From the NCBI GenBank assembly GCA_963718605.1, contig OY970363.1:310001-374000 (forward strand): a stretch of DNA of 64,000 nucleotides. Direction: 5' to 3'. The position numbers and the translations under genes are program-made. The DNA is from JACCXE01 sp963718605. Lineage in GTDB: Bacteria; Actinomycetota; Acidimicrobiia; Acidimicrobiales; JACCXE01. Below the pieces are notes generated by a model. The model had not been told where the DNA came from. It made no database searches and saw only the letters and a list, made by a program, of their open reading frames with translations. The first letter of the stretch is position 1; each line of letters begins with the position of its first letter. Below, one piece after another: positions 18,183-26,715 of the stretch.

Positions 18183-18824
18183 TTACCAGCTGAGCTTCAC
18201 CCAGATGAGACCCGAGGACGGGTTCGCCAACTGGCTGAAGGCGTACTTCGAAAGATCGACGACCCGACCGTCGACATACGGGCCGCGGTCGCCGACTTCA
18301 CAGGTGATCGACTTGCCGGTATTCACGTTCGTCACGGTGACCACCGTGCCCATCGGCAACGTTTTGTGCGCACAGATCCAGGGGTTGTTCGCGTGGTACT
18401 TCGCGTCGTACCAACTGGCGCGACCCTCTTCGGAACCGTTCGTGGTCTGCCCGCCGGTCGGCATGGGGCGCGCTGACGCCGTGGTCGGCGTGTTCGACGT
18501 CGCAGGTTTGGGCGTCGGCTTGGGGGCGGGCTTGGCCGTGGTGGCCGGCGCGGCTTGCGCCTTCGGCTTCGGCTTGGCCGTTGTGGTCGGCGCCTTGGCG
18601 ACGACCTTGGGCTTGGGCAGCGTGGGCGCCGGAGGGGGCGGAACCGTCGACGTGGTGGTGGACGCGGGCAAGAGCAACGGCCGCTCGGCGCTACGCGAGG
18701 CGCGCGCGGCCGACAGGCGCGACGAATAGTCGACGCGTGTACCGGCCATGACTTTCACCGGTGCGTCGGGTGTCGCGTTGTTGCGCAGAGCCGCAAGACT
18801 GATCACGACGAGGGCTGCACACAT
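18183..18824 (-). CDS. RlpA-like double-psi beta-barrel cell-wall protein
   Basis: The 213-residue exported or membrane-anchored protein has an N-terminal hydrophobic segment (about 1-14) and a long Thr/Pro/Lys/Ala-rich linker (about 60-125). The C-terminal double-psi beta-barrel has ASWYDAKYHA, CAHKTLPMGTVVTVTNV, CEVGDRGPYVDGRVVDLSK and a WVKLSW end. RlpA proteins bind or cleave peptidoglycan glycan strands. The invariant Asp in DRGPYVDGR and the His in AHKTLP are present. The gene occupies the slot where mycobacteria carry rpfB between tatD and rsmA. The open frame continues upstream of ATG 18824 with hydrophobic residues, so a non-standard upstream start is possible. Confidence 0.83.
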   Translation of the reverse strand: MCAALVVISLAALRNNATPDAPVKVMAGTRVDYSSRLSAARASRSAERPLLLPASTTTSTVPPPPAPTLPKPKVVAKAPTTTAKPKPKAQAAPATTAKPAPKPTPKPATSNTPTTASARPMPTGGQTTNGSEEGRASWYDAKYHANNPWICAHKTLPMGTVVTVTNVNTGKSITCEVGDRGPYVDGRVVDLSKYAFSQLANPSSGLIWVKLSW

Positions 18825-18979
18825 CAGCCCAGCGATGATCTTTCCAATGGCCCGAGGTTGCTCGTGCAGGTCTCCGTCCCTTCCCCTGGTTGGAGAGAGC
18901 TTTCAGCGGTTTCGGTTTCCGAAGACCCTAGGCGGGCGGTGTTGCGGCGCTCAACCTGCGCGAGAAGCGCCGTTCCGCC
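18825..18979 (-). other. 155-nt leader region upstream of the RlpA-like gene, possible riboswitch
   Basis: Reverse strand. The region contains CCGAAACCGCTGAAAGCT followed about 15 nt later by CCAGGGGAAGGGACGGAGAC. This loosely resembles the 3' half of the c-di-AMP (ydaO/yuaA) riboswitch found before actinobacterial rpf and other cell-wall hydrolase genes. The conserved GGGGACCC core is not clear, so I give it only weak support. No coding potential is seen here. Confidence 0.2.
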
Positions 18980-19738
18980 TTACGGAATTTGCGGCGGTAG
19001 ACGAAAGACGGCAGCGGTGTTTTCCCAGGTCGCGGCCTCAATCGCGCCTACGTCGACACCTTTCGCCTGGCTGACGGCCGCACCGACGAAGGGCACGTAC
19101 GCCGGCTCGTTCGGCTTCCCGCGGTGCGGGACCGGTGCCAGAAAGGGTGCGTCGGTCTCTACCAACAATCGGTCCAACGGGACTAATGCCACAGCCGCGC
19201 GCACGTCGTCAGCTTTCTTGAACGTGACGATGCCGGAGATCGAAATGAACGCGCCGCGGTCGAGACACGCCCGCGCCTCGTCGGGTCCGCCGGTGAAGCA
19301 GTGGATGATCGTGCGCGCGGGCATGCCCTCGGCGTCGAGCACATCGAGGGTCTCGGGCCACGCGCCGCGTGAGTGAATCACGAGCGCGAGATCGAGTTCC
19401 TTTGCCCACGCGATCTGCCTCGCGAACATCTCTCGTTGCACGTCCGCCGGCGAGTGGTTGTAGAAAAAGTCGAGGCCGCACTCCCCGATCGCCACGACGC
19501 GTTCGTGCTTGCGCGGGTCCGGCAGGTCGTCGAGGCCCGTGGTCGCGTCGTGGGGGTGCAGGCCCACCGTGGCCCACACGTCGTCGATTGCCTCGGCCGC
19601 TTCGATCGCCGTGCGCGACGTGTCCGGCCCGGTCCCGATCGTGACGAACCGCGCCACGCCCGCGGCCCGCGCCGCGTCGAACGCGGACGTGTCGCCACCC
19701 TCCCAGGGCACATGACAGTGCGAATCAGCCCACGGCAT
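18980..19738 (-). CDS. tatD: TatD-family metal-dependent deoxyribonuclease
   Basis: The protein is a 252-residue TIM-barrel hydrolase of the TatD family, with reported 3'-5' DNase activity. Metal ligands are visible in DSHCHVPWEG near the N-terminus (HxH), AIGECGLDFFYNHSP (Glu), VIHSRGAWPETLDVL (His), IIHCFTGGPDEARACL (His) and LLVETDAPFLAPVPHRGK (Asp). The ATG at 19736-19738 lies 4 nt after the metG stop. The position between metG and the cell-wall protein is conserved in actinobacteria. Confidence 0.93.
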   Translation of the reverse strand: MPWADSHCHVPWEGGDTSAFDAARAAGVARFVTIGTGPDTSRTAIEAAEAIDDVWATVGLHPHDATTGLDDLPDPRKHERVVAIGECGLDFFYNHSPADVQREMFARQIAWAKELDLALVIHSRGAWPETLDVLDAEGMPARTIIHCFTGGPDEARACLDRGAFISISGIVTFKKADDVRAAVALVPLDRLLVETDAPFLAPVPHRGKPNEPAYVPFVGAAVSQAKGVDVGAIEAATWENTAAVFRLPPQIP

Positions 19739-19742
19739 GGCG

Positions 19743-21259
19743 CTACTTCTTGATGCGGGGGAAGAGCGGGTCGCCCTTCTCCACCGGCAGGCCGCCCGGG
19801 TAGCCACCCCACGCGAGACCGTCGGGCACGCGCACGTCCTCGGGCGCGCCGCTCAGACCGATGCGGCGCCACAGACTCGGCCGCCGCGTTCGGGATCGCA
19901 GGGACTCGCGAGCACGCACACGATGCGCAACACCTCGAGCGCGTTCCCGAGCACGGCTTCCACCGCGGGCCCGGGGTCGGCCTTCCACGGTTCGTTGGTT
20001 TCGAGATAGGCGTTGGTGTCGCGGATGAGTTGCCACGTTGCTTCGAGCGCTTCGTGCGGTGCGAAGCCATCCCACGCCGCCGCCGCGTTTGCGACCGCGG
20101 TGGCCGCGAGCGGCGCGAGCGGGCTGTCGGCCTGAGGCGCGGGGCCGACTCCGCCGCACTTGCTCGTGACCACGGCCGCGACGCGCGAGGCGAGGTTCCC
20201 GAAGTTGTTAGCGAGATCGGTGTTGTAGCGGTCGACCATTCCTTCGTACGAGAAGTCGCCGTCATTGCCGAAGTTGACGTCGCGGAGGAAGTGGTAGCGG
20301 TACCCGTCCACCCCGAAATCTGCGATGAGATCCGCCGGCGCAATCTGATTGAGCTTCGTCTTGCTCATTTTTTCGCCACCGACGAGAAGCCACCCGTGGA
20401 CCTGCACGTGCTTGGGCGGATCGATGCCGGCGGCGAGCAGCATGGCCGGCCACCACACGCAGTGGAACCGGAGGATCTCTTTGCCGATCACGTGATTTAC
20501 GTGCGGCCACCAGAGGTCGAAGCGTTCTTGGTCGGTGCCGTAGCCAATGGCGGTGCAGTAGTTGATGAGCGCGTCGTACCAGACGTAGAAGACGTGCTTC
20601 TCGTCCCACGGCACCGGCACGCCCCAGTCGATTGACGTGCGCGTGATCGAGATGTCCTGCAGGCCCTGCTTGATGAAGCCGAGCGCTTCGTTGCGCTTTC
20701 CTGGCGGCGTGACGAAACCCGGGTTGTCGTCGTAGTACTTGAGCAGCTGGTCCTCGAAGCGCGAAAGGCGGAAGAAGTAGTTCTCCTCGCTAAGCACGGA
20801 GAGAACGGTGCCGTGGATCGGGCACTTTCCATCCGGCGCCTGCGCATCGGTGTAGTAGTCCTCACAGCTGACGCAGTAGAGGCCGTCGTAGGTGTCGAGT
20901 TCGATGTGGCCGTTGTCGCGGATCTTGCTGAGCAGCGCCTGTACCGCGTCGTAGTGGCGCGGCTCGCTGGTGCGAATGAAGTCGTCGTTCGTGATCTGGA
21001 GGTCGTGCCAGACCTTCTGGTAGCGCTCCGCGTTGAGCGTGGCCAGTTCGAGTGGCGTCACGCCTTGCTTCTCGGCGGCTTGCTGAATTTTCTGTCCGTG
21101 CTCGTCTGTGCCCGTAAGGAAGAACGTGTCGTCGCCGAGCAGGCGATGCCAACGGGCGATCGCGTCGCAGTTGACCGTGGTGTACGCGTGGCCGATGTGG
21201 GGCGCGTCGTTGACGTAATAGATCGGCGTCGTGATGTAGAAGCGACCGTCATTCGTCAT
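19743..21259 (-). CDS. metG: Methionyl-tRNA synthetase (two small frameshifts near the 3' end)
   Basis: MetRS charges initiator and elongator tRNA-Met. The Rossmann core carries PHIGHAYT (HIGH motif, residues about 21-24) and GEKMSKTKLNQI (KMSKS motif). TGTDEHGQKIQQAAEKQG and YCVSCEDYYTDAQAPDGKCP with zinc-knuckle cysteines are typical. The anticodon-binding domain ends in LPVEKGDPLFPRIKK, about 504 residues in all, like the short actinobacterial forms. The frame changes twice between about 19865 and 19905, each time repairable by deleting one base (AGTCCCTGCG and GAGTCTGTGG regions), so these are probable sequence errors rather than disruption. Confidence 0.93.
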
Positions 21260-21421
21260 TGGACGAGGGTAGCGGCGAGAGGTCGTTGGCTAAGAACGAA
21301 TTGACGGTGTGCCAACTGTCATATCGCGTTGTGCCCGGCGGCACGGGCGCCGAGGCTGCGGTGCCGCAAAGTGAACCCCATCACATCCGGGGGCAACCCC
21401 CTTCATAAACGGGGCAATCAC

Positions 21422-22000
21422 ATGCGTAAAGCAATCATCCGAACAACGTTGACACTCGCCATGATCGCGGGCGTCGGCGTACTCAACTCCGGCGGCGCGC
21501 GGGCGCTGCCCGCCGAGGTGGCGTGTCAAGACGCGTTCCCTGTCGCCACCTGCGTCTTGCAGACCGGGCACGGCTTCTCCGAAATCCTCGGCGTGGACGG
21601 CGACGGGCTGCAGGTTGACGTCATCCAGGTCGGGCGCGACGACTCGGCCGGGACGCTCGCCAGGGCGTTCGCGGCGCTGCCCGGCGACGGCGCCGTAGTG
21701 GTAGAAGCCATCGACGCCAACGATCGGGACAGCCGGCTGCTTGAAGGCGTGGTTGGCGTGGGGACACCCGGCGGCGACAACTTCGAGAGCGTCGTCGTCC
21801 AGCTGTTCAACGCTGACGACGCACCCGACGCCGGACGGATTGTCCTCTCCCGCGAAGAGGACGACGACGAAACCGCGTACACCTCGATCGAGTGGTCGAA
21901 CGGTGACTGCACCGTGTACCAGAACGGCGAAGCCGTCTCTCCGTGCGTCATCCAGGTTGTGCCGAAGCTGCCGTACGTGCCGTTCGTCTGGCTGCCGTAG
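21422..22000 (+). CDS. Secreted protein of unknown function
   Basis: A 192-residue product with a clear signal peptide (basic start, hydrophobic core about 9-22, cleavage near ARA at residue 28). The mature part is acidic and has four cysteines in two pairs (VACQDAFPVATC and GDCTVYQ...SPC), then a hydrophobic end KLPYVPFVWLP. A 160-bp upstream region free of genes precedes ATG 21422. No family is recognised. It shares general features with the secreted protein at 16075 (size, four Cys, LP terminus, own transcription unit), but I see no clear alignment. Confidence 0.65.
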   Translation: MRKAIIRTTLTLAMIAGVGVLNSGGARALPAEVACQDAFPVATCVLQTGHGFSEILGVDGDGLQVDVIQVGRDDSAGTLARAFAALPGDGAVVVEAIDANDRDSRLLEGVVGVGTPGGDNFESVVVQLFNADDAPDAGRIVLSREEDDDETAYTSIEWSNGDCTVYQNGEAVSPCVIQVVPKLPYVPFVWLP

Positions 22001-22025
22001 GCAGCTCGCAGTACGCAGACCGCGT

Positions 22026-22883
22026 CTACCGCGCTCCGCTTCGGCCCAGGCCGACGGCGAGCCGGTAGGCGCGGTTTCTTTTTATGCCCAACGCTTCGGC
22101 GATGTCGTCGGCGGCTTGGCGGGTCGAGATACCGGGGACGGAAAGCGCATCGGCGAGGGCGGCGACGATTACGTCGTCGCTCACGTCGTCGTCCTGCGGT
22201 TCGGCGCCGGCGACGACGACCACGAACTCGCCGCGTTGACCTTCGAGCCCCGCACGGGTGGCGAGTTCGGCCAACGTGCCGCGCCAGTACTCCTCGTGCA
22301 CCTTGGTCAACTCGCGACCTACGACGGCGCGCCGATCGGAACCACACACATCGGCAAGGTCGGAGAGCGTGGCTGCGACGCGCGAGGGCGCTTCGTAAAA
22401 GACGGTCGTGCGATCGTCCGAAGCGATCGACGCGAGCCGGTCTTTGCGCTCGACGCCCTTGCGGGGCAAGAACCCTTCGAAGCAGAAGCGGTCGGCCGCG
22501 AAGCCGCTGCCCGCCAAAGCCGTCGTCACCGCCGATGGGCCCGGGATCGACTCGACGGTCAGTCCGGCGTCGCTCACCGCAGCGACGACCCGACGACCGG
22601 GATCCGAAACCGCGGGTGTGCCGGCGTCAGTGATCAACGCCACGGTCTTGCCGTCCAACAGAAGGTCGATGATCTCGGCGCAGCGTTGGTCCTCGTTGTC
22701 CTTGTGCACCGCGAGTAGGCGGGGCGTCGGAATGCCACCGGCGCTGAACAGCTTGCGGCTGTGGCGTGTGTCTTCACAGGCCACGACGTCGGCCGCGCCC
22801 AGCGCGAGGGCGGCGCGCGGCGACAAGTCGCCCAGGTTGCCGATGGGAGTTGCGATCACGACGAGCCGGCCGGGCTCAGTCAC
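22026..22883 (-). CDS. rsmI: 16S rRNA (cytidine-1402-2'-O)-methyltransferase
   Basis: RsmI methylates the 2'-OH of C1402 in the decoding centre. The 285-residue product has the tetrapyrrole-methylase fold: LVVIATPIGNLGDLSPRA at the N-terminus, VVACEDTRHSRKLF, LITDAGTPAVSDPGRRVV and FEGFLPRKGVERKDRL, all RsmI hallmarks. The start overlaps the upstream DUF192 gene by 8 nt, so the two are co-translated. The C-terminal winged-helix-like region (about 235-285) is present. Confidence 0.96.
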   Translation of the reverse strand: MTEPGRLVVIATPIGNLGDLSPRAALALGAADVVACEDTRHSRKLFSAGGIPTPRLLAVHKDNEDQRCAEIIDLLLDGKTVALITDAGTPAVSDPGRRVVAAVSDAGLTVESIPGPSAVTTALAGSGFAADRFCFEGFLPRKGVERKDRLASIASDDRTTVFYEAPSRVAATLSDLADVCGSDRRAVVGRELTKVHEEYWRGTLAELATRAGLEGQRGEFVVVVAGAEPQDDDVSDDVIVAALADALSVPGISTRQAADDIAEALGIKRNRAYRLAVGLGRSGAR

Positions 22884-23208
22884 CCTTCACCTCGAGTTCG
22901 TCGCCGGGGGCCAATCCCCAGCGTTCGAAGGCGCCCTCCTCGGCCTCGATCACGATGCGCGCCTTCGGCCGGATCAGCCCGACGCGCCACGGCGGCATGC
23001 ATACCGTTTCGAGCACCCGCAGGTCCTTGTCGCAAAACGCGACGTCGATCGCGAACTTCATGCCCAGCGTGTGGACCGACATCGCCGGCTGGATCAGCAG
23101 CGCGCCGTCGATCCCGTCCCGTCCCAACAATCCCTTGAACCGCGCGGCAAACGAATCAGCGACGTCCAGCGTCGCCAACACATCTTCACCACGCACAAGC
23201 CAAGCCAC
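22876..23208 (-). CDS. DUF192 family protein
   Basis: A 110-residue protein matching the DUF192 (COG1430) fold: FAARFKGLLGRDGIDGALLI, HTLGMKFAIDVAFCDKDLRV and IVIEAEEGAFERWGLAPGDEL. Many family members are exported, but this one has no obvious signal peptide. Its function is not established. It is followed by rsmI with an 8-nt overlap. Confidence 0.85.
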   Translation of the reverse strand: MAWLVRGEDVLATLDVADSFAARFKGLLGRDGIDGALLIQPAMSVHTLGMKFAIDVAFCDKDLRVLETVCMPPWRVGLIRPKARIVIEAEEGAFERWGLAPGDELEVKGD

Positions 23209-23333
23209 ACCACAAAGGTTCCCACGTCCCGAGGTTGAGCGATCGCGACGCGATCAGAACCGTCCGGCCTAGTGCGGTGCGTGACATCGGACAGCGCTAT
23301 ATCCGGCAATTCCGAGCGGTCGCGTTTCGCTTG

Positions 23334-23383
23334 CACTTCTGGTCAAAATCCCGTTGCTAGGCGACCGGAACTGACCAGAAGTG
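23334..23383. repeat. Inverted repeat with 12-bp perfect arms
   Basis: CACTTCTGGTCA at 23334-23345 and TGACCAGAAGTG at 23372-23383 are exact reverse complements separated by 26 nt. It could be a transcript hairpin or a pair of sites for a dimeric protein. Confidence 0.8.
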
Positions 23384-23416
23384 ATGGACGGGTAGCGCAG
23401 ATGTGCCGCGATCGAG

Positions 23417-23437
23417 CGGTTCCGCGGAACCGTTTTT
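23417..23437 (+). terminator. Palindrome CGGTTCCGCGGAACCG followed by a T run
   Basis: A perfect 16-bp palindrome at 23417-23432 is directly followed by five T residues on the plus strand, resembling an intrinsic terminator for plus-strand transcription, although both neighbouring genes are on the minus strand. The loop would be short, so a protein-binding palindrome is equally possible. Confidence 0.45.
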
Positions 23438-23523
23438 CGCTCGACACTTTCGCTCGGACGCTGGCGAGACCACTTCGGCCCAGGCGTTCGAAACCTGCTG
23501 TCGGCAATAGGCGCCACGGCATG

Positions 23524-23559
23524 TGCAGGGTTTTGCGGCCTGAGCGGGACGACCCTGCA
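23524..23559 (-). terminator. Inverted repeat just downstream of ychF
   Basis: TGCAGGGT (23524-23531) and ACCCTGCA (23552-23559) form an 8-bp stem with a 20-nt loop, starting 5 nt after the ychF stop. It is a candidate transcription end for the nudC-GNAT-ychF operon. Confidence 0.5.
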
Positions 23560-23564
23560 AATGG

Positions 23565-24641
23565 TTAGACGTTGAAGCGGATTTCGAGGGTGTCGCCGTC
23601 TTGGACGACGTACTCCTTGCCCTCGACGCGGAGCTTGCCGGCGTCCTTCGCTTTGGACCACGAACCGAGTTCGAGCAGCTCGTCCCACTGGATGCACTCG
23701 GCGCGGATGAAGCCGCGCTGCAGGTCCGAGTGGATCACGCCGGCGCACTCGGGTGCCTTGGCGCCGGTGCGGAAGGTCCAGGCGCGACTCTCTTGTTCAC
23801 CGGTGGTGAGGAAGGTGCTGCGGCCGAGCAGGGCGTACGCGGCCCGCGTGACGCGTGGCAGCGCGCCTTCGCCGAGGCCGAGGCCTTCGAGCAGTTCGGC
23901 CTTACCCGCGGCATCGAGTTGGGCCGCCTCGGCCTCAAGCTGCACCGACACCGCCAGCACCTCGCCTTTGCCCCCGAAGGACTCGGCGACGCGGGCCGTG
24001 ATGGTGTCGGCCTCGTCCAGTTGCGCGTCGCTGATGTTCACCACCGCAAACGCTCGCTTGGCCGTGAGCAGACAGAACGGTGCGAGCGCGGCGAGGTGTT
24101 CGGGCGCGACGTCGGTGCGCCACAACGCGACGCCTTCTTGCAGAACCTTGTCGACGGCTTCGAGCGCTTCGACCTCGATGAGGATCGACTTGTCGCCCTT
24201 CGCGGCCCGGCGCCGTTTGTCGAGGTTGTTCGACACGGTGGTCGCGTCGGCCAGGACGAGTTCGAGTTCAAGCGTCTCGAGGTCCGCGACGGGGTCGCTG
24301 TCACCGACGACGTTCTCGTCCACGAAGGCACGCAGCACCAGGCAAATCGCGTCCACCTCACGGATGCCGGCGAGGAACTTGTTGCCTAGGCCCTCGCCAC
24401 CCGACGCGCCGGCCACGAGACCGGCCTGGTCGGCGAACTCGATCGTGGCCGCGACCACTTTCTTGCTCGCGGACATCTCCGCGAGAGCCAGCAGACGGTG
24501 GTCGTACACCTGCGCGATGCCGACGGAGGTCTCGGTCGTAGAGAACGGATGCGACGCCACCACGGCGCTCCCACCCGTGAGCGCGTTGAACAAGGACGAC
24601 TTGCCGCTATTGGGTAATCCGACGATGCCGATGCGTTCCAC
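23565..24641 (-). CDS. ychF: Redox- or ribosome-associated ATPase/GTPase YchF
   Basis: YchF (Obg-family, OLA1 homologue) is a ribosome-associated nucleotide hydrolase with preference for ATP in several species. The 358-residue protein has the P-loop GLPNSGKSSLFNALT near residue 8, HPFSTTETSVG (switch I), FADQAGLVAGASGGEGLGNK (G3 region) and VVNISD at the G4 position. The C-terminal TGS-like domain ends VQDGDTLEIRFNV. It is the last gene of a minus-strand run that starts with nudC, 19 nt after the acetyltransferase gene. The G3 motif reads DQAG instead of the more common DIAG. Confidence 0.95.
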   Translation of the reverse strand: MERIGIVGLPNSGKSSLFNALTGGSAVVASHPFSTTETSVGIAQVYDHRLLALAEMSASKKVVAATIEFADQAGLVAGASGGEGLGNKFLAGIREVDAICLVLRAFVDENVVGDSDPVADLETLELELVLADATTVSNNLDKRRRAAKGDKSILIEVEALEAVDKVLQEGVALWRTDVAPEHLAALAPFCLLTAKRAFAVVNISDAQLDEADTITARVAESFGGKGEVLAVSVQLEAEAAQLDAAGKAELLEGLGLGEGALPRVTRAAYALLGRSTFLTTGEQESRAWTFRTGAKAPECAGVIHSDLQRGFIRAECIQWDELLELGSWSKAKDAGKLRVEGKEYVVQDGDTLEIRFNV

Positions 24642-24660
24642 GGGGGAACGAACCTACTTG

Positions 24661-25692
24661 CTAGGCGGTCACCCTCTTGATGTCGTCGACCGAGCCCTGC
24701 CAGTCCGTGTACCAGAGGTAGGGGCTGAATCCGAGATCGTCGTTGATCGCAAGCATCCACTTGTTGGAGCCCGCGTTCCACGTGTCGATGAACTCGGCGT
24801 CGGGTTGCTCGGTCCGGATCTTCTGCATCATCGACGCCTTGATCCAGCGGCCGATCGCGTGGCCGCGATGGGCGGGCTTCACGGCCGTGCCGCCTTGCCA
24901 CAACAGTTGGGGCAACGACGGGTGCCATTCGACACCGGTGAACGACACGAACTCGCCGGTCTCGTCGTGGCGCACGACCATTAGCCACTCGAGGTCACCA
25001 CTGGCCGCTTGGCGACGCTCGCGGTCAGCCAGCCGTTCCTCGGTGAGCACCCAGTCCTCCATGTCGAGCTCGTCGCGCGGCGCGTCGTTCATGGTGCGGA
25101 CGACGTCGAGGAACCCCTGGCGGTTTTCGTCGGGAACCGGCGACGTGAAGAACAACAGCGAGTAGCCGGCGGCCTCGGCTTTGGCCTGGCCGCTGGCGAT
25201 CCAGTCGTCGAGCAGTTCTTGCGGCACCTTCTTGATGTAGAAACGGCTGCGCCGGTCGAGCATCTTCTGCGTCATGGTCATCGACGCCAGGAATTTCTCG
25301 GCGTCGTGGTACTGCACCGTGCCCGAGCCGAGCACGGTCCGCTTGTCCTCATCGGCCACCGCGGCGATCTCGCGCAACAGCGCAGTGCCGATGCCCTGGC
25401 GACGGAACTGCGGCAGCACGTTGATGTCGAAGTTGGCGAGGTGGCGGTTCTCCTCCGTACGGCCCAGCCCGACGAAACCAGCCGCGATCATCTGGCTGTG
25501 GTCGTTGTCCCACACCACCCAGCGGTGGTTCTCTTGGAACGGCGACACGTTCTTGATGCCCTTCACCCACGCGTCGAACGGATACACCGGCGTCTCTGGA
25601 TCGAGTTCGGCCTCCATCTGGCAGTCGAAGGCATAGCGCTCGCGCAGGTGCGCCTCAGAGGCCGCCAGCGGATCAAATCGTTCGGGTTTCAT
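24661..25692 (-). CDS. Double-GNAT acetyltransferase, copy 1 of 3
   Basis: The product, about 343 residues, contains two GNAT-like halves. The first half has NINVLPQFRRQGIGTALLREI, matching the acetyl-CoA-binding RxxGxG/A loop; the second has AHRGHAIGRWIKASMMQKIR followed by WNAGSNKWMLAINDDLGF. The ATG at 25692 overlaps the stop of the next gene upstream (ATGA). Copies 2 and 3 share the same plan and the C-terminal (N/T)AGSN-type signature. The substrate is unknown; two-domain GNATs include mycothiol synthase MshD, but this set lacks a clear match. The operon context (nudC, ychF) may hint at a nucleotide- or translation-linked role. Confidence 0.75.
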   Translation of the reverse strand: MKPERFDPLAASEAHLRERYAFDCQMEAELDPETPVYPFDAWVKGIKNVSPFQENHRWVVWDNDHSQMIAAGFVGLGRTEENRHLANFDINVLPQFRRQGIGTALLREIAAVADEDKRTVLGSGTVQYHDAEKFLASMTMTQKMLDRRSRFYIKKVPQELLDDWIASGQAKAEAAGYSLLFFTSPVPDENRQGFLDVVRTMNDAPRDELDMEDWVLTEERLADRERRQAASGDLEWLMVVRHDETGEFVSFTGVEWHPSLPQLLWQGGTAVKPAHRGHAIGRWIKASMMQKIRTEQPDAEFIDTWNAGSNKWMLAINDDLGFSPYLWYTDWQGSVDDIKRVTA

Positions 25693-26711
25693 CGTCTCCT
25701 CTCCAACCACGTCTTTGCATCAACAGTGTCGAGTAACCAACGGCACGCGGCAAAAAGTGGTGTGAAACCCATTGCCTCGTTGACCGCCAGCATCGGCGCA
25801 TTCGCATCCGCATTGAACGTGCGGATGAACTTGGTCTCAGGACGCTCGCGCAAAACTCGCAGGAACGCATGCGCTTTTAACTGACGACCGAGGCGGTGGC
25901 CGCGGTGGGCACGATCGACGGCGGTGGCGCCCTGGTTCAGCGTGGCGCGATTGCCCGGGTCGACGAACAACTCGGTGTAGCCGACAGGGTCACCGCTGGC
26001 GCGATGGCGCGCGATCGCCGTCCAACGCGTCTTGCCGTAACCGGCCAAGCGCTCCTCGTCCTTCCGAATCTCGTCGACCGAAATCGTGCGCGTCTCGAGC
26101 GGCACGTCGCCCATCGGCGCGTCGTTGAGCAGCACGCTGCGCAAGCGGGCCATGTCAGTGAGGGCGGACTCGGGGTACGGCCCGTCCGGCGTGACCCATT
26201 CAATGTCGTAGTCATCGTCCGAGTCGTCGACCCACGCCTGCATCTGGTCAAGGTCGACGTCGGCGACCACGAGTTGGTTGATGTGGGACCACACGCCGGC
26301 CACAGCACCCAGCGACGCAGCGAAGGCCTCGGCGGCGGCGTCGACGTAGTCCGAGGCCAGGAGGAGCTGCGGTCGACCGTCGGCTTCGGCGAACGCGACG
26401 ACGCGCTCCAAGAGTTGCGCAGCGACGCCGCGATGGCGGTGCGCCGGCGACACCGCGATCAAGGCGAACAGCAGGTGGCGGTTGTGGCTCGCCGCGTCGA
26501 TCCACGCCGTACCCACAACCTGTCCCCCCGCGTCACGCGCCGCGAAGACCTGCATCGGATTTTCACGCAGGTCGCGGTGCGCCCGCGTCGTGGACGCCGG
26601 CATCGGCGGTGTGGCCGGATCGACTTCGAGACGCCACGCGTTCTCGAACGCGTTGATGTCCGCCACGACCTCGTCGGACCAGTCCGTCGGGACGTCTTCG
26701 ACGGTGTACAT
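25689..26711 (-). CDS. Double-GNAT acetyltransferase, copy 2 of 3
   Basis: A 340-residue product starting at ATG 26711 (MYTVEDVPTDWSDEVV). The first GNAT half has LIAVSPAHRHRGVAAQLLER, the second DRAHRGHRLGRQLKAHAFLR followed by TFNADANAPMLAVNEAMGF. Both halves carry the acetyl-CoA-binding turn. It overlaps copy 1 by 4 nt and starts 4 nt after copy 3 ends, so the three are translated together. Sequence similarity to copies 1 and 3 is clear but not close, indicating an old local duplication. The substrate is unknown. Confidence 0.75.
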   Translation of the reverse strand: MYTVEDVPTDWSDEVVADINAFENAWRLEVDPATPPMPASTTRAHRDLRENPMQVFAARDAGGQVVGTAWIDAASHNRHLLFALIAVSPAHRHRGVAAQLLERVVAFAEADGRPQLLLASDYVDAAAEAFAASLGAVAGVWSHINQLVVADVDLDQMQAWVDDSDDDYDIEWVTPDGPYPESALTDMARLRSVLLNDAPMGDVPLETRTISVDEIRKDEERLAGYGKTRWTAIARHRASGDPVGYTELFVDPGNRATLNQGATAVDRAHRGHRLGRQLKAHAFLRVLRERPETKFIRTFNADANAPMLAVNEAMGFTPLFAACRWLLDTVDAKTWLERRR

Positions 26712-26715
26712 CGCG

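Larger units (their letters stand above)
23209..23564. other. Gene-free stretch of about 356 bp with three inverted repeats
   Basis: I see no convincing coding region here. It contains a 12-bp perfect inverted repeat (23334-23345 with 23372-23383), a 16-bp perfect palindrome followed by TTTTT (23417-23437), and an 8-bp inverted repeat just after the ychF stop (23524-23531 with 23552-23559). The last could terminate ychF. The region also must hold the promoter for the DUF192 gene, which I could not identify. Confidence 0.7.
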
